Assembly: GCA_039105265.1 (NCBI GenBank)
Contig: JAPFFF010000008.1
Span: 5,270,001-5,334,000 of the forward strand
Direction of reading: 5' to 3'
DNA: 64,000 nt
Source: Tritrichomonas musculus
Taxonomy: Eukaryota; Parabasalia; Tritrichomonadida; Tritrichomonadidae
A model generated the notes under the pieces. That model searched no databases. It was given only the letters and a program-made list of their open reading frames with translations, and had not been told where the DNA came from. This document shows, in pieces, positions 40,531-52,196 of the stretch. Within the stretch, counting starts at the first letter, position 1. Every line of letters starts with the position of its first letter. Both the position numbers and the translations under genes were made by a program.

Positions 40531-41601
40531 AAATAAATCAGGGATGTTTATCGATAGTGTCCGATAACGGTTAAATACGTTGCCAATATTATCGATATTA
40601 TCGGGAGTAGAGTAGAATAACCGATACTATCCGATAATAAATATCATTATCGATAAAAACGGTTTTTATCATGGCCAATAATGACCGATATTTTTAACTT
40701 TTTTAAGGTAAAGAAAAGATATATACTAGAAATTATGGCTATTTAATTGTTATATAATTATATAAAAGTTATTTTTTCAAGTAATGACATATAAAAAAGC
40801 TTGTATGTACAAATGATCAAATTATTAAAAAAGATTTTTTATATTTCATAGGAAATTACCTTTTATTATAATAAAAGATAAGTAATATATTATAATTCTA
40901 ATAATATTTAAGTATAAAATTTAAAATCAATAAAGATAATTTTATTTTGGCAAAATAATTAAATTTATCAAAAAGTGAAAACGATAACTTTTTGTAAATT
41001 AATAAAATTCTCTCCATTTCTCTAAATATTTTTAGACTTGATATTCTTTTAATAAAAAAAAACGCAAATTATTTTAGTAGCATTGCATTAATATTTCATT
41101 ACATATTAAGATTCGTTAATTTGCAAATATGGAAATAATTTAATACTGAGAAGATATGAGGAAATTATCGTCTTATAACTTTGTTCTTAATCATAATCTT
41201 TTTTTGTTGGCCAATTGGTTCTTTTTTAAAAATTTTGAAAATAATCTTTTTATGTATTAATCAAAAACCTGATTTTTTAGCTTCTCATTATTATATTGGA
41301 CATATAATGCACCCTGACCTTATTTCGCTTATTTCAGCATGCACTATTGAAGTACAATTAAAAATATAAAATTCCAAATTTTAATCAAAAATGTAAAAAA
41401 AAAGTATGGAAATTTTATTATAAAATATCGGAGAATATCGAACCGTAACCGTCCGATAGTGACCAAATATCGGCGGTTTTGCTTAACGTATTTATCGATA
41501 ATTATTGGTTATCGAACAAATTTTTATCGATATTATCGGACTATCGATAATGAGCCGATAATCGATATTTATCATCATCGATCGACAACCCTGAAATAAA
41601 T
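40531..41601. mobile_element. Non-autonomous hAT-like element with 8-bp TSD
   Basis: An element of 1,055 bases (40539-41593) starts CAGGGATGTTTATCGAT and ends ATCGATCGACAACCCTG, so its termini are inverted CAGGG(A/T)TGT. It is flanked by the perfect 8-base direct repeat AAATAAAT (40531-40538 and 41594-41601). Both ends contain many TATCGATA/CCGATA motifs on each strand, like subterminal transposase-binding repeats. The 8-bp duplication and CAGGG ends are hallmarks of hAT transposons. No intact ORF lies inside, so it depends on transposase from elsewhere. Confidence 0.9.
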
Positions 41602-42513
41602 TTAAACAGGTAAAATAATAATAAAAGAAGACCCTATTAAGGTATTCATTCAATTTTGTAGTATTCAAAAAGTGACAACAAAAATACAAATTTTGCGAAA
41701 AATATCATAATAAATTTTAATTTTTTATATTAAATATTCATAAAAAAATAATATCATTATATAATATATTTAAATTATTCTATATCTTGCTAAAAGTAGA
41801 GATAATTTCATAAATAATCACTCAGCTAATCTTTTCAACCTGAGTTAAAATTTGAAAAATTGGACATATTTTTTGATTTTGAAAAGAATTATTTTAAAAA
41901 ATCAAAAATTCCGACGCTGGGGACTTTATTTTGGATAGATTTTTACTTTGAATACTTTACATATTTTTACTTTTCAGAAATCTTTATTTTCTCACAATTA
42001 TTCAATTGTTTATATCTTACAATCTCACAATTATTTCTTATAAAAATGCACAATATTCTGAAGTATATAATAATTTCATAGAATTGATCTCAATTTTCTG
42101 ATGATTCAAATATTTCATAAAAATTTAATTCAATTTAATAAATTAACTAAAAAATATATCTTATATTTAAAATTGCATTTTCCTCATATTTGCTATGATA
42201 TTTATACAAAACATCATTTTTTTTTCTAAACTTATCAAATTGTAAAATTTTCATTCAAAAAGCAAAATTAATTTATTTTTATATTTTACGTTAATTTTAC
42301 CATTATATTTAGTAATTAAATTGATGTCATCATATATTTTATTATATTACAATATGATATCATATACTGCTTTTGTTCAACCTTAATATGGTCTTAAAAG
42401 ATTAGATAATCGAGATGGAAATTATAAATTTATTATTATCCGTTGATTTCTTATATAGAATAACCATTAAGATCATTTGCATTTGCATTTCTCAAACAAT
42501 AGCACTTAGAGAT
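41602..42513. other. AT-rich non-coding region
   Basis: This 912-base stretch has only chance ORFs and no repeat or structure I can support. It fills the gap between the hAT-like element and the next inverted-repeat element. Confidence 0.45.
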
Positions 42514-43216
42514 AAACTGGTTCTCAACGGTTGTACAAGTATTTGAGAGGAATTCAAATTTCGTATTTGAAATTTCGTTAATATCTAAATTTATAATGAA
42601 TATTTATTTTATATACTTTCATAATTAACAATATAATGTTTGATTAGTTATAATGATTAAATAAGTTATTTAAAATATTGTTAAATTGAGCATTTAATTG
42701 CTTTTTTAAATTTTCTTCAGAAATGAATAAACTTCTATACAATTTTTGAATGTAGATAAATATAAATTCATAGAAAGAAAATTTTACATCATTCAAATTT
42801 TCAAAAGAAAAAATTATAATTGAATTCAAATCATTTTTATTTAGTATTCCTTAGAGAAAGCTAATCAGAATCTCGTGTATCATTAGTAAAAATGTTCCAA
42901 CGCAACAAATAGATGCAAATTACATGGCACTTTGGAGTAACTCAGGACGTTCCCATGATTAATGATAATCAAATTTCAAATAAATATAGGCTCATTACCA
43001 AACTATATAGCAATTCAGCAATACTAGCTTACAAACTGTCATACATTTCCATTTCTTTTATTATATAAATCAAATCTAATCATAAATTCCTTTTTTTTAT
43101 TCTTTTTTATTTAAATATGAAAAAACGGTTGTACAACCTAATTGAATTTTGAAAGTAGATAAATGTAAACTTTTGAATATCTCTCAATTAGTTGTACAAC
43201 CGCTGAGAAGCAGTTT
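42514..43216. mobile_element. Possible MITE with about 45-bp imperfect inverted ends
   Basis: Ends pair as AAACTGGTTCTCAACGGTTG at 42514 and, in reverse complement, AAACTGCTTCTCAGCGGTTG at 43216. The match continues through TACAA and GAGAG to ATTCAAA (about 38 of 45). A further GGTTGTACAACC lies near 43126. Length is about 703 bases. No clear target duplication was found, so the exact boundaries are uncertain. Confidence 0.6.
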
Positions 43217-43543
43217 AAATTTGTAAATTTCCAAAATTGAGATCTAAATTGTGCGTAATGAAATAAAACTTAAAAAGCATCATTAATATTTTGCTTTAAG
43301 ATGTACGATATTTTACTTTTCTTTTAGAAATTATTGAAGTTTTTTTCATCTGAAATTAGGAATTTGCAAATTTGAAAAAAATTCTCCAATTCCATAATGT
43401 ATGAGCAAATGCTTGTAAATAAATTCGCAAAATAGGATCTACTAAAGTATAGTTAGTCTTTTCTGAAGAACCTTCAAAAAGTGGAAATCATTCAGAAAAA
43501 ATAATCTAAATAAAATAATTGAAAAAACAATTCTTTTTATATT
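43217..43543. other. AT-rich spacer
   Basis: Short stretch between two inverted-repeat structures. It contains no ORF of note and nothing else that I can support. Confidence 0.4.
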
Positions 43544-43662
43544 TGTACATAATTTTTACCGAGACTACATACCGCCTAGCGGGCGTCGAGCGAGGCTGAG
43601 CGAAGCGAAGCCGAGTCGAGACCCCGCGGCTGGCGGTAAGAATCGGTAAAAATTTTGTAACA
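43544..43662. repeat. GC-rich palindromic island
   Basis: About 120 bases with a markedly GC-rich centre sit in very AT-rich DNA. The arms pair: TGTACATAATTTTTACCGA at the left against the reverse complement TGTTACAAAATTTTTACCGA at the right. An inner CCGCC pairs with GGCGG. The core has GGCT-GAGCGAAGCGA-AGCC, itself a small hairpin, with repeated GAGCGA/GCGAAG motifs. It could fold as a long hairpin. It looks like a tiny MITE or a repetitive palindrome. Confidence 0.7.
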
Positions 43663-43994
43663 TAAAAAGATTTTAAACTTTTTATAATCTTTAACTTTTC
43701 TCTCAAATTTAGATTAATTTTGAGAGGTAAGGATCAGAAAAATTTATGTAAAAATATGACAAAAAAAAAAAAAAAAAAAAAAAAAAAGCACAAAGAAAAG
43801 ACCAGTTTATTATCAAACAATATGCATCATCATTTTGATATAAAATACAAATTCAACAACAATAATAATAATAATAAAAATTTAAAAAAATGAGTGAAGT
43901 GAAATGAAATGAAATACGACAATGAATTGACATAAGCTACTCATTCAATTTTAATAAGATTTGATTTTCATTAAAGGTCATCATTTTTTTCTTC
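43663..43994. other. Spacer with 27-A run
   Basis: This spacer downstream of the broken surface-protein gene includes 27 consecutive A residues at 43761-43787, followed by an (AAT)n tract near 43858-43875. Nothing else was seen. Confidence 0.5.
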
Positions 43995-46186
43995 TTACTT
44001 TTCACCACCATCAGAATCATTTTGCTTTTCGCTTTTATTCTTATTTCTCTTTCTGATAACACCGAAGAAAACGCCTAAGAAAACAGCAATACCGACAACA
44101 ATTCCAATGATTGCACCAATTGGCAAACCATCTTTCTTCTTTTTGTCATAATCATATGTTTCACCAGGTTTAGTAGTCATTCCTTCACCATTTTGAACTT
44201 TATTTCACATATCTGAAATACCTTCCCAAAGTGTGTCAATTTTATCACCGTCAAAACCTACACAAACAGCCAAATCTTTTACAGCTGCAGCAGGAGTAGA
44301 AACAACTGTTTTTACAGTTGATGATAAAGTATTTTTCAATTCAGACAAATACAGTTGCAACTGTATCCAATTTAAGGTTATTGTTTGCCATTTCTTTTGC
44401 TTTGACATCATTTACATTGTCAGATGCTAATAACATTGCATTTGAACCGTCATATTTGATTGCTGATATTAACTTTTTAATGCCTAAATCAGTCAACTTG
44501 CTCAGGCTTGTTGCATTTTCATAAACATTGATAAATTTGGTTGGTGTTAGACCTTTGACAACTGTCGCTATTGTTTTCTTTTCATCTTTATATGCAAGTG
44601 GCAGCATTTGCTAACATTTCAACAATGGCACCAATGCCATCGTAAAATGTATTAAGAATTCCACTAAATTTCTTGTTGTCCTTGAAGATACTGATAATTT
44701 GGCGTACTTTCTTTATGGACTGAGTGTATAAATCGCTGAAAATTGAGTTCATCAAAAAAAGAAACAATGCAATCAAAGATTCCATCTCAATTTTTCACAA
44801 TGTTTTCGAAGTTTACGTTTTCATTTAGTTTTGCATTAAACATTTCATTCAAAAATGGAATTGCCAACTTATAACCGCCAGCCAAAAATTGAGCAATATA
44901 ATTATCAAGGCTTCTGAGGACAGGAATTGCAATTGTTGTGACATATTCAGTTGCTTCTCTCAATAATCCATTAAGAATACTATTAAATGGTTTATCTGAA
45001 ATGAAATTGGCTGCATATTATTTGAAAACTGCTAAAATTTTATCACATTCTTCTTTTTCATAATCGAAAATGGTGAATATCGAAGTATCTTTTTTTATTT
45101 GATCAATATAATATTGAAAGACTCCCCAGGATTCAGTCAGATTAAGATAATCAAAGATAAGTTTGAAATTGAAAGAATCATCAATTGAATTTAACGATCT
45201 TATAAGGCTTGTTATGTTTTTAATGACAGTATGAACTGGAACACCGCGATAATTCAAGAAATTATAATTAAAAATATCTTTTTCGCTAAACAGGAAAGCT
45301 GATCCTTCAATAATATCAAGGTAATTCTTATTTTTATCAGTTAGGTTTGAAATTAATCCACAAATGAATTCAACAGTTTTATTTATCTAATCCAAATTTT
45401 TCAACCAACATTTTTTTCATATCAACTTCTTCGGCGGTAAATGGTTTTATATGTACTTCAAAGGTGTTAAAAATATTTTTTATGCATTCCTCATCATATT
45501 AAATCTCTCGCACCAAAGGTTTTTACCAAAATCTTGAATAGAAGTAAACACAGAACATTTTATTTGATCAACTGGCAGTTTTCCACTGCATGATTGTTCA
45601 TAACCTTTAACATTATTAAAGATATTAAGTAAAGCTGATGCTCTTCCAGCTAAACCAGCTTCAAAAATATTAATTAGATTTATACCATATGCAGTTATCA
45701 ATGGTTTCACAAGGTCATTATAATATTTTTGAACAAATTTTGTATTAATAGCTTTAAAAAGATCAATGCCACTGGAAAATGCTATAATAACGTTATTGAC
45801 AGATACAAATTTTGTATTTGCTTTGGTTGAAACCTTCAATTTCTCAATTTTTTCGATAAAAGTATCATATTCTGATTTACAATTGAATCCATCAAAAAGA
45901 GTTGAAATTTGAACAGCATCATCGAAATTAGCAACAACCTTTTTCAGTTGAGGAATCCAATATTTTGGTAAATGCAAAATGTCTAAAATTTTGACTCCAT
46001 CATTTCCATTTTTTTTTTGTTAAAAGCAACATAGTTATAAAGACTATTTAGTGTATCAAAATCTATATTAGCAACTTTAGCTAAGTCTGGTCCAAGTTGT
46101 GATACAATATTAGAAATAGCATCGAACATTGCTTGGGAGTTTTCATCTTCAAAGAATTCCTTCAAGCCTTCTATCACATCATACAA
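43995..46186 (-). pseudogene. Decayed single-pass surface membrane protein gene
   Basis: A series of open segments on the minus strand runs in one order: 46186-45983 (MYDVIEGLKEFFEDENSQAM), 45977-45480, 45257-45018, 44785-44588, 44607-44341 and 44180-43995. Frameshifts and in-frame stops separate them. The last segment holds a membrane helix (PIGAIIGIVVGIAVFLGVFF) then a basic, polar tail (KNKSEKQNDSDGGEK). Joined conceptually this would be about 730 residues of helical ectodomain with a C-terminal anchor and short cytosolic tail, a common design for trichomonad surface proteins. I do not recognise the ectodomain. Several independent breaks make sequencing error an unlikely sole cause. Confidence 0.75.
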
Positions 46187-46422
46187 TTTAATCTTTTCAC
46201 TTAAATATTTAGTTCAATATAAATACCATTTGGAAGCTCTTTTAAAGGAGCAAAAATTAGCGACTTTTTGAATACTTGTGCAGTTTTGATTCACACACTT
46301 TTGAGTGGTATACACAAGCATAATTAATGGCTTATCGATAGCATCTTATTATAGTTTATTGTAAGAATATCCATTTCTATATTTGCCATTAAACGGATAA
46401 GTTAATATGCTTTCGATCAGGT
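46187..46422. other. Spacer holding a degraded partial copy of its neighbour
   Basis: Bases around 46213-46256 resemble 46535-46570 within the next gene (both include ...TTGGAAGCTCTTTTAA-GGAGCAA). The resemblance suggests a remnant of a second copy of that gene, now non-coding. Confidence 0.5.
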
Positions 46423-46995
46423 TTAATATGCCTTTTTTAGGTTTATTTGATTTAACAATTTTGGCTTATAGAAATATGTTGTATCAAATAACGTTTTAAT
46501 AATTTCGCCATTTTCATTTGCTTCATGGATGACGTAAATACCACTTGGAAGCTCTTTTAATGGAGCAACATTATAAATACAATCATCTTCATCGATATTT
46601 ATATGACTTCGTAAAGAATGCACTAAACTATTTGTACTAATATAACGATTAAATCCTTTTCGCTCCATTGATTTTATTTTGATATATGGTGAAATGAATT
46701 TGTATTCAAAACACTTGTCTGTTAATAAATCATTCATAATTTCTTTTATATCATGGACGTTTGGAATATAAATAGGAACTATTGCATCACCATAGTATTC
46801 TATATTATTACAAAATATTGCCGAATAAGTATTAATAATTCCAAGATTTTGAATATCAATTTCAAAACTAATTTTACTTCCAGTTATTTCAATGTTATTT
46901 AAGCCATCATCTTTCATTTTTTGAGTTTGCTTTGCATCTATTGCTTGAATCAATGCTTTATTTTTAATAAACCTGTAGTCCTTAAGATTTTCCAT
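46423..46995 (-). CDS. Unknown 190-aa protein, fragment of a family partly duplicated next door
   Basis: The ORF starts at the ATG at 46995 (MENLKDYRFIKNKALIQAID); an in-frame TTG lies 36 bases upstream and is not taken as the start. It is mixed alpha/beta in character, with YGDAIVPIYIPNVHDIKEIM in the middle and PLKELPSGIYVIHEANENGE near the end. I do not recognise the family. A second, degraded copy of the PLKELPSGIY-coding part lies just downstream, so the gene belongs to a locally duplicated set. It lies in the transposon-rich region and may be non-functional. Confidence 0.5.
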   Translation of the reverse strand: MENLKDYRFIKNKALIQAIDAKQTQKMKDDGLNNIEITGSKISFEIDIQNLGIINTYSAIFCNNIEYYGDAIVPIYIPNVHDIKEIMNDLLTDKCFEYKFISPYIKIKSMERKGFNRYISTNSLVHSLRSHINIDEDDCIYNVAPLKELPSGIYVIHEANENGEIIKTLFDTTYFYKPKLLNQINLKKAY

Positions 46996-48464
46996 AAATA
47001 TGATATCATATTTATTTTTAAATGAATTCAAATTTTCAATGATTATTATTTTATTAAATTTTTAATATATATATTAATCACTATAAAATAATATATTTGA
47101 TATATAATAATACTATATTTTATATATAAAGATACTATATTTAAATTAGTATATTAATTAATTGATTAGTTATATTTAAAGATAAAACAACTTTTATAAT
47201 TGATAAAAATAATTATTTTTATATTATTAAAAATTGTGGGGGAATCTTTACAATTACATTCAAAATTGAGCTGATTATTTTTTATTTAGCATTTATTGTT
47301 ATTTTTCCATCTTTTCTCTCAAACTTTATTATCTCCTCTCAACTTCCAAAAAGATAATGAAAGGTCGTACAAATGAATTTATACAATTATTTACATCTTA
47401 TCCAAATAAAAGGTCGTACAACTTAGTTTTTACAGTAAAACTCAATGATTGGTTTGTTTAAACTAATTATATTTTATTATAATAATAATAATTAGTTTTA
47501 TAAATATTTGCATCGTACAAAATTCAAATTAAAATAAAAACTAAAAGGATATAAGTATATATTAAATTTTCTTCAGAAAAAAAATTTTTATTATTTTTGA
47601 TAAGAATTTTATAACACTTTATAAAAATTTAGAATAGCGATAACTTTTTTTATAATTTATTCTAATCATTAATTCTTTTGATATCTTTTTATATGCTTTT
47701 AAAGCATTAAGTGTTATATAAAAATAGTTATTATTATTGAAAAAAAATTCATTTTTTAGCTAAAAATGCAGAAAAATTGAATTTGTTGAATTATTAAATG
47801 ATGATTTTAAAAAAATTGGACGTTACAGGAGTCCAATGAAGAATAAAGTTTTATTTATATGCATTTACGCTCTAATATATTTGAATTTCATTCCAAATCA
47901 AATGTCAGTTTTTTCTAAAAATGCAGATTTAGTTGATTGGTTTCATAAATATAAAAAGTCTAATATTTCAGTTACTGAAGTATTTCGTCAAAAAGCAAAA
48001 TATTATTTGTATAACACATAGTATACCCATTCAAATAACATCTATATTTTTTAAGTGATACAAATATATAAGAAATCGATATATATTGAATTGTAATTAA
48101 AGTCTTTATTTCAACAATTACATTTTATAATATTGGATATAAAATATATAAATCATATATTATAATTATTAAATAAATTATTTATTAAGATAAATATAAA
48201 TTTATTTAATTTTATTTTTTATTCAATTTGGTTGTACGACCTTTACTAGATGAAATTTTTTAGACTTTAATTCAATTTAATGATTTTTTGAGATAAACTT
48301 TTTAGACTTTAAGTCCTATTTACGAATTTTTAGGAGATCAAGTTCGAGTTCACCTATAGTAAATTTAATATAGAATTGTATCATATATCCAGAAATATTA
48401 TAGGGTTTTTTCGAAAAAAAAAGTTTTGGTTTATTGAGTAAATTAGTTTGCTAATTAATTGCTT
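46996..48464. other. AT-rich region with repeated GGTCGTACAA motifs
   Basis: The motif GGTCGTACAA occurs near 47364 and 47413, and as its reverse complement (TTGTACGACC) near 48233. The sites at 47413 and 48233 share about 14-16 bases as an inverted pair, so an element of about 840 bases is possible. An ORF of 61 codons at 47836-48021 (MKNKVLFICIYALIYLNFIP) could be a signal-like peptide but has no other support. Otherwise AT-rich non-coding DNA. Confidence 0.4.
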
Positions 48465-49035
48465 TTACTTTTTCTTATTTGGAATTGGTTTAAAACTATT
48501 AATGATCAATGTGGTAAAAACCCCAATTGAAACCAATGCTATATGCAGAATTGCTCCTAAATCTTCACAATACCCTTTTTCCTGCTTTTTGAAGTAATGT
48601 TTTAATAAGTTAATTGCATATCCTAGAAATATATTTATGCAAAGACACAAGAACAAGATAGTTGATTCTATAAAATTTTTACACTTTCCTTTTTTTTTTA
48701 GCCATGAGCACTAAAAATGCAATAATCCAATAAATACCTGAAGAAATTCCTGATGCAGAAAGTCTGCTTAGGCCTTCAGGATAGAAACTTTCAATGATCA
48801 ACTTTATAAATACCTTCAGGCTAATGGGAATTAGGTCTAAGCAAATATATGAGCATTCGTGTTCAATTTTTTATTATTTTATCTCAGAATTAATATCATC
48901 ATTTGCTTGTCTTACTAGCGGATCGTTTGGATAACGAATCTCCAAATCATAAGTTTCAAATTGAACTTGATCAAGTTTTTCCAATGTACTCTTAAACGAA
49001 AAAGGCAATTAATATTCTCCGCCCATTAAAATGAA
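48465..49035 (-). pseudogene. Remnant of a multi-pass membrane protein gene
   Basis: On the minus strand coding-like sequence runs from about 49035 (GGEY-stop-LPFSFKSTLEKLDQ, YDLEIRYPNDPLVRQANDD) through two adjacent stop codons near 48871-48876. It continues as hydrophobic segments (IPISLKVFIKLIIESF; GIYWIIAFLVLMAKK). After a frameshift at a run of ten A residues (near 48690-48700) further hydrophobic sequence follows (TILFLCLCINIFLGYAI; LHIALVSIGVFTTLI), with a final stop at 48465. Three to four membrane helices are visible. The gene family is unknown. Confidence 0.5.
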
Positions 49036-49043
49036 TTTAAAAA

Positions 49044-49219
49044 AAATTTGATGCGATATACATCAAAGTATTTTGAAATGATCATTTGCGAACTTTTTGA
49101 TAAAACAAAAAAACAAATCAAACTTTTCTATTTCTATTTGACTCAAACTTTTTGAAAATTAATACTTTTGGTTTTAAAATAAAACAAATCAAACTATTTA
49201 TCTACATCGCATCAAATTT
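49044..49219. mobile_element. Short inverted-repeat element (176 bp)
   Basis: The ends are AAATTTGATGCGAT at 49044 and its exact reverse complement ATCGCATCAAATTT ending at 49219. The interior is AT-rich with AAACTTTTTGA-like repeats. Ends adjoin A-rich and T-rich runs, so a target duplication cannot be defined. It resembles a tiny MITE. Confidence 0.55.
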
Positions 49220-49532
49220 TTTTTTTTTTTTTTGCCCCAATCTCTTTTGACCCCAACGGTTAAGGTCAATATTGACCCTGCATCGTACTTCAGAAAAAAT
49301 CGGCTAGAACTTTTTTGCACTTTTGTGTAAAACACCATGAGTAGCTACTCACGTTTTTTCCGCTAAATTTTAATTTTTACAAATAATGCTAATTATATAA
49401 TTTTGAAAAGATTAGTAAACATTTATTGTTATTTATGACATCATAGGCACGAATATGTGAAGAAAATCTTATATTTTTTTTTATAAAGAGATATCTATAA
49501 TATTATTGATTAATATTTTTTTTACAAAAAAA
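49220..49532. other. AT-rich spacer
   Basis: This 313-base stretch begins with a T run and a more GC-rich patch at about 49235-49290 (GACCCCAACGGTTAAGG and CAATATTGACC). No ORF or paired repeat was found. Confidence 0.4.
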
Positions 49533-50012
49533 TAGACTTGTTATTCTCCGATTCTCGAGATCGATAATTGAATGACTTTTTGATATCGATACATAAATAT
49601 ATACAGATTCTCGAGATCGATTTCAGAGATCGAGAATTTTTTTTATCAGATTTTGATATCAGAATTTTCAATTAAACTTTTTGATAAAAATATGATCGTA
49701 TTTTAATCTCAGATATTTCATAAAAAAAGAATGTATTTTTTGATCTTAATCTTAAAATAAACATCAATGCATTATATTATATATTTTTAAATATTATAAA
49801 ATCACATATACCAATTATAAAAAAAAGATAAATCAGTTTAAGATCTCGAGATCTCGGTAATTGATATCAAGTTTACAATTATTTTCATATCACATTTCAT
49901 ATCTGATATCATGATAATCGATAATCTCGATATCAGTTTTTTAAACTGATAATCGAGTATCAGATGCAAAAAAGTGACGTTTTTGATATCGATTCTCAAA
50001 ATAACAAGTCTA
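49533..50012 (+). mobile_element. hAT-type MITE, copy 1 (480 bp)
   Basis: The element begins TAGACTTGTTATTCTCCGAT and ends GATTCTCAAAATAACAAGTCTA, so its termini are inverted. Direct flanks are CAAAAAAA and CCAAAAAA (7 of 8). The interior is full of GATATC, TCGAGA and ATCGAT motifs, with palindromes such as GAGATCTCGAGATCTC. A near-identical copy lies inverted at 53343-53821. The TIR start TAGAC-TGTT is shared with the hAT element at 54182. Confidence 0.85.
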
Positions 50013-51853
50013 CCAAAAAAAGAAAAAAATGGTTTAATAATTACTACAATGAGATACTAATTACGATTAGCTTTCCTTCTAGCAAATCAGTATTTATTTA
50101 TATGTATTCCTTAGTTTCTTAAAATAATACTAAAAGTTCGTGATTGTCTTTCCTTCTAGCATTTTTTTGAATTTTTTTTTTATTATTTTTTCAATAGTAC
50201 GATAAACTGAAAATTTTGAAAACGATTATTTTGCATTCAATTATATATTTAATAAAATAAAAACAAATATATTTTATGTTTCATTGAATTGTCAATTCAT
50301 ATTCAAAGATGTCAAATTATTCAATTGATTAAAGTGATGAAAATAGCGTGAACCTGTCTTTCAATTATTTGCAAGACATGATATCAAAAAAATTCTTATA
50401 TTACCAAATAGTAAAAATTAAAATCATTTCAGTGAAATATATTTTATAGATCTATAAATTTGGCTAAATGAATTTAGATTGGCTAATCAAATTAAAAACA
50501 TAATACAATATTTGATTAAATAATTGTCTTTTACATCTGCAATTTCAAAATATTTTTCTATTATAGATATCCAAAAAGAACAAATCTTTTTTATTTCCTA
50601 TTTTGGCAGCTCTTTTCGTATACGTTTGTAAAGCTGCTAAATTTAGGCAAGTTTAAGATCTGTACTGAATTTTTCAAAACCAAAAAAAATTAAAAACATT
50701 GGCTTGATAGGCCAATTACATATGAATCTTCTTAAAATACGATCGTTTCACAAAGTATCATTAAAACATCATATTCAGTAAACATAGAGTTTTCACAAAT
50801 TTTGATTGAAATCAACAAATATTTTTCACATAATTCTTAAACCTTTTTTGGAATATCGAAGTATTTTAGGAAAATTCATGAAATTTAGGTTTGGGAGATG
50901 ATTTAAGGTTGTCCAATTGGTTTAAAAATATATTTTAATTTTTTGGATTTTTATTTTTATAAATATAAAAATCTTAATGCTTGCATATGTTATTAATGAA
51001 AGATGCGGACACCTACTTTAAATTTTTTACGTTTATAAAAATATGTATATCTTTTTATGTATTAATAATTACTAAATAACATTTTGATATTATATTATAG
51101 TGCATTTATTTTATATATTTATTATTTAAATGTTTTAAAATATCAATTATATAAGTTATAATAACACAAACAACTATCCTATAAAAATAACCCAATCCAG
51201 CCACCTGATGGATGGATTGAATTTATAATGATTAATTATTATATATATTGGAAATTAATGATTAATTATGCATTTTGTTATTTTATAAATATTTTATATT
51301 TTGTTAAAAAGTTCATTTTAATCATTTTTTACATATTTTTTTGAAATATCTAAATAAATAAAGAATTTATTTGGATTATAATTACATTTAAATATTTTAT
51401 ATTTAATTTAATAAAGATATGCTAAATTTAGTTTAATTTGATTCAGGGGGCTGAGCTGCAAAAATCAATATTAAAATCATAAGCATTAATAACGATTTTT
51501 TTTCAATAAGAAATTTTTATTAAAATATTAAGCAAATATCTTTTTATATTTATATGTATATCATAGATTATATATTTTTTAATAATATTATATATATTAT
51601 AAAAATATTTAAAATAAATATAAACAAATAATAAACTTTATATAACTGTATATTCTAAATATTGAACAATTATAATTTCAAAGCGTTTCTCATAAAATGT
51701 TAATTTGAGAGAAAAGAAATAAATAATTTTCTTTATATATTTTGAAGTTTAATTAAAATTTAAATCAAATGTAGAAAGTTTTTTTTCATTATTTTTTTTT
51801 TTTTTTTTTTCATAAATTTTGAATAAAAAAATCTTCGAGAATAAAATTGAGAA
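50013..51853. other. AT-rich non-coding region
   Basis: A 1.84-kb stretch with no credible ORF. CTTTCCTTCTAGCA occurs twice (about 50071 and 50149). A patch near 51178-51225 (CCTATAAAAATAACCCAATC) is slightly richer in GC. No convincing TIR pair was found. Confidence 0.45.
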
Positions 51854-52196
51854 TAACGTGCTTTCAATAGACCCTGAGCATTTCAGTAGACCCGGAGCAA
51901 GGTCAATTTAGCATAAATTGGCCATGATTTGATCGTTTTTTATAAAAAAGAAAACCAAATATGATCAGAAATATTTCGATCAGAATTTTTTTTATTTTTC
52001 ACTATTTTACAAATATCTCCAAATCAAAAAAGTAAAACAAATAATATTTAACAAAAATTATAATGTAAAATAATAATTTTTATATAATTTATCATCAAAT
52101 ATTAAATAAAATAATTAAATTGTATGAAAAATAATAAAAATAAAATTTAGTGCTCCGGGTCTACTGAAATGCTCAGGGTCTATTGAAAGCACGTTA
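51854..52196. mobile_element. TA-flanked MITE with about 46-bp perfect TIRs (343 bp)
   Basis: The left end reads TAACGTGCTTTCAATAGACC then CTGAGCATTTCAGTAGACCC and GGAGCA; the right end (52151-52196) is its reverse complement over the same length. Each end begins with TA, which fits a TA target duplication and a Tc1/mariner-type relative. The interior is AT-rich and non-coding. Near-perfect arms suggest recent activity. Confidence 0.85.

Noticed and set aside
41181-41369. Small hydrophobic ORF within the CAGGG element
   Set aside because: AT-rich non-autonomous element interior; no homologous motif and no transposase signature.
43560-43640. GC-rich patch as a possible tRNA or other RNA gene
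   Set aside because: No acceptor stem, anticodon loop or T-loop consensus (GGTTCRA) can be laid on it; the symmetric arms fit a palindromic repeat better.
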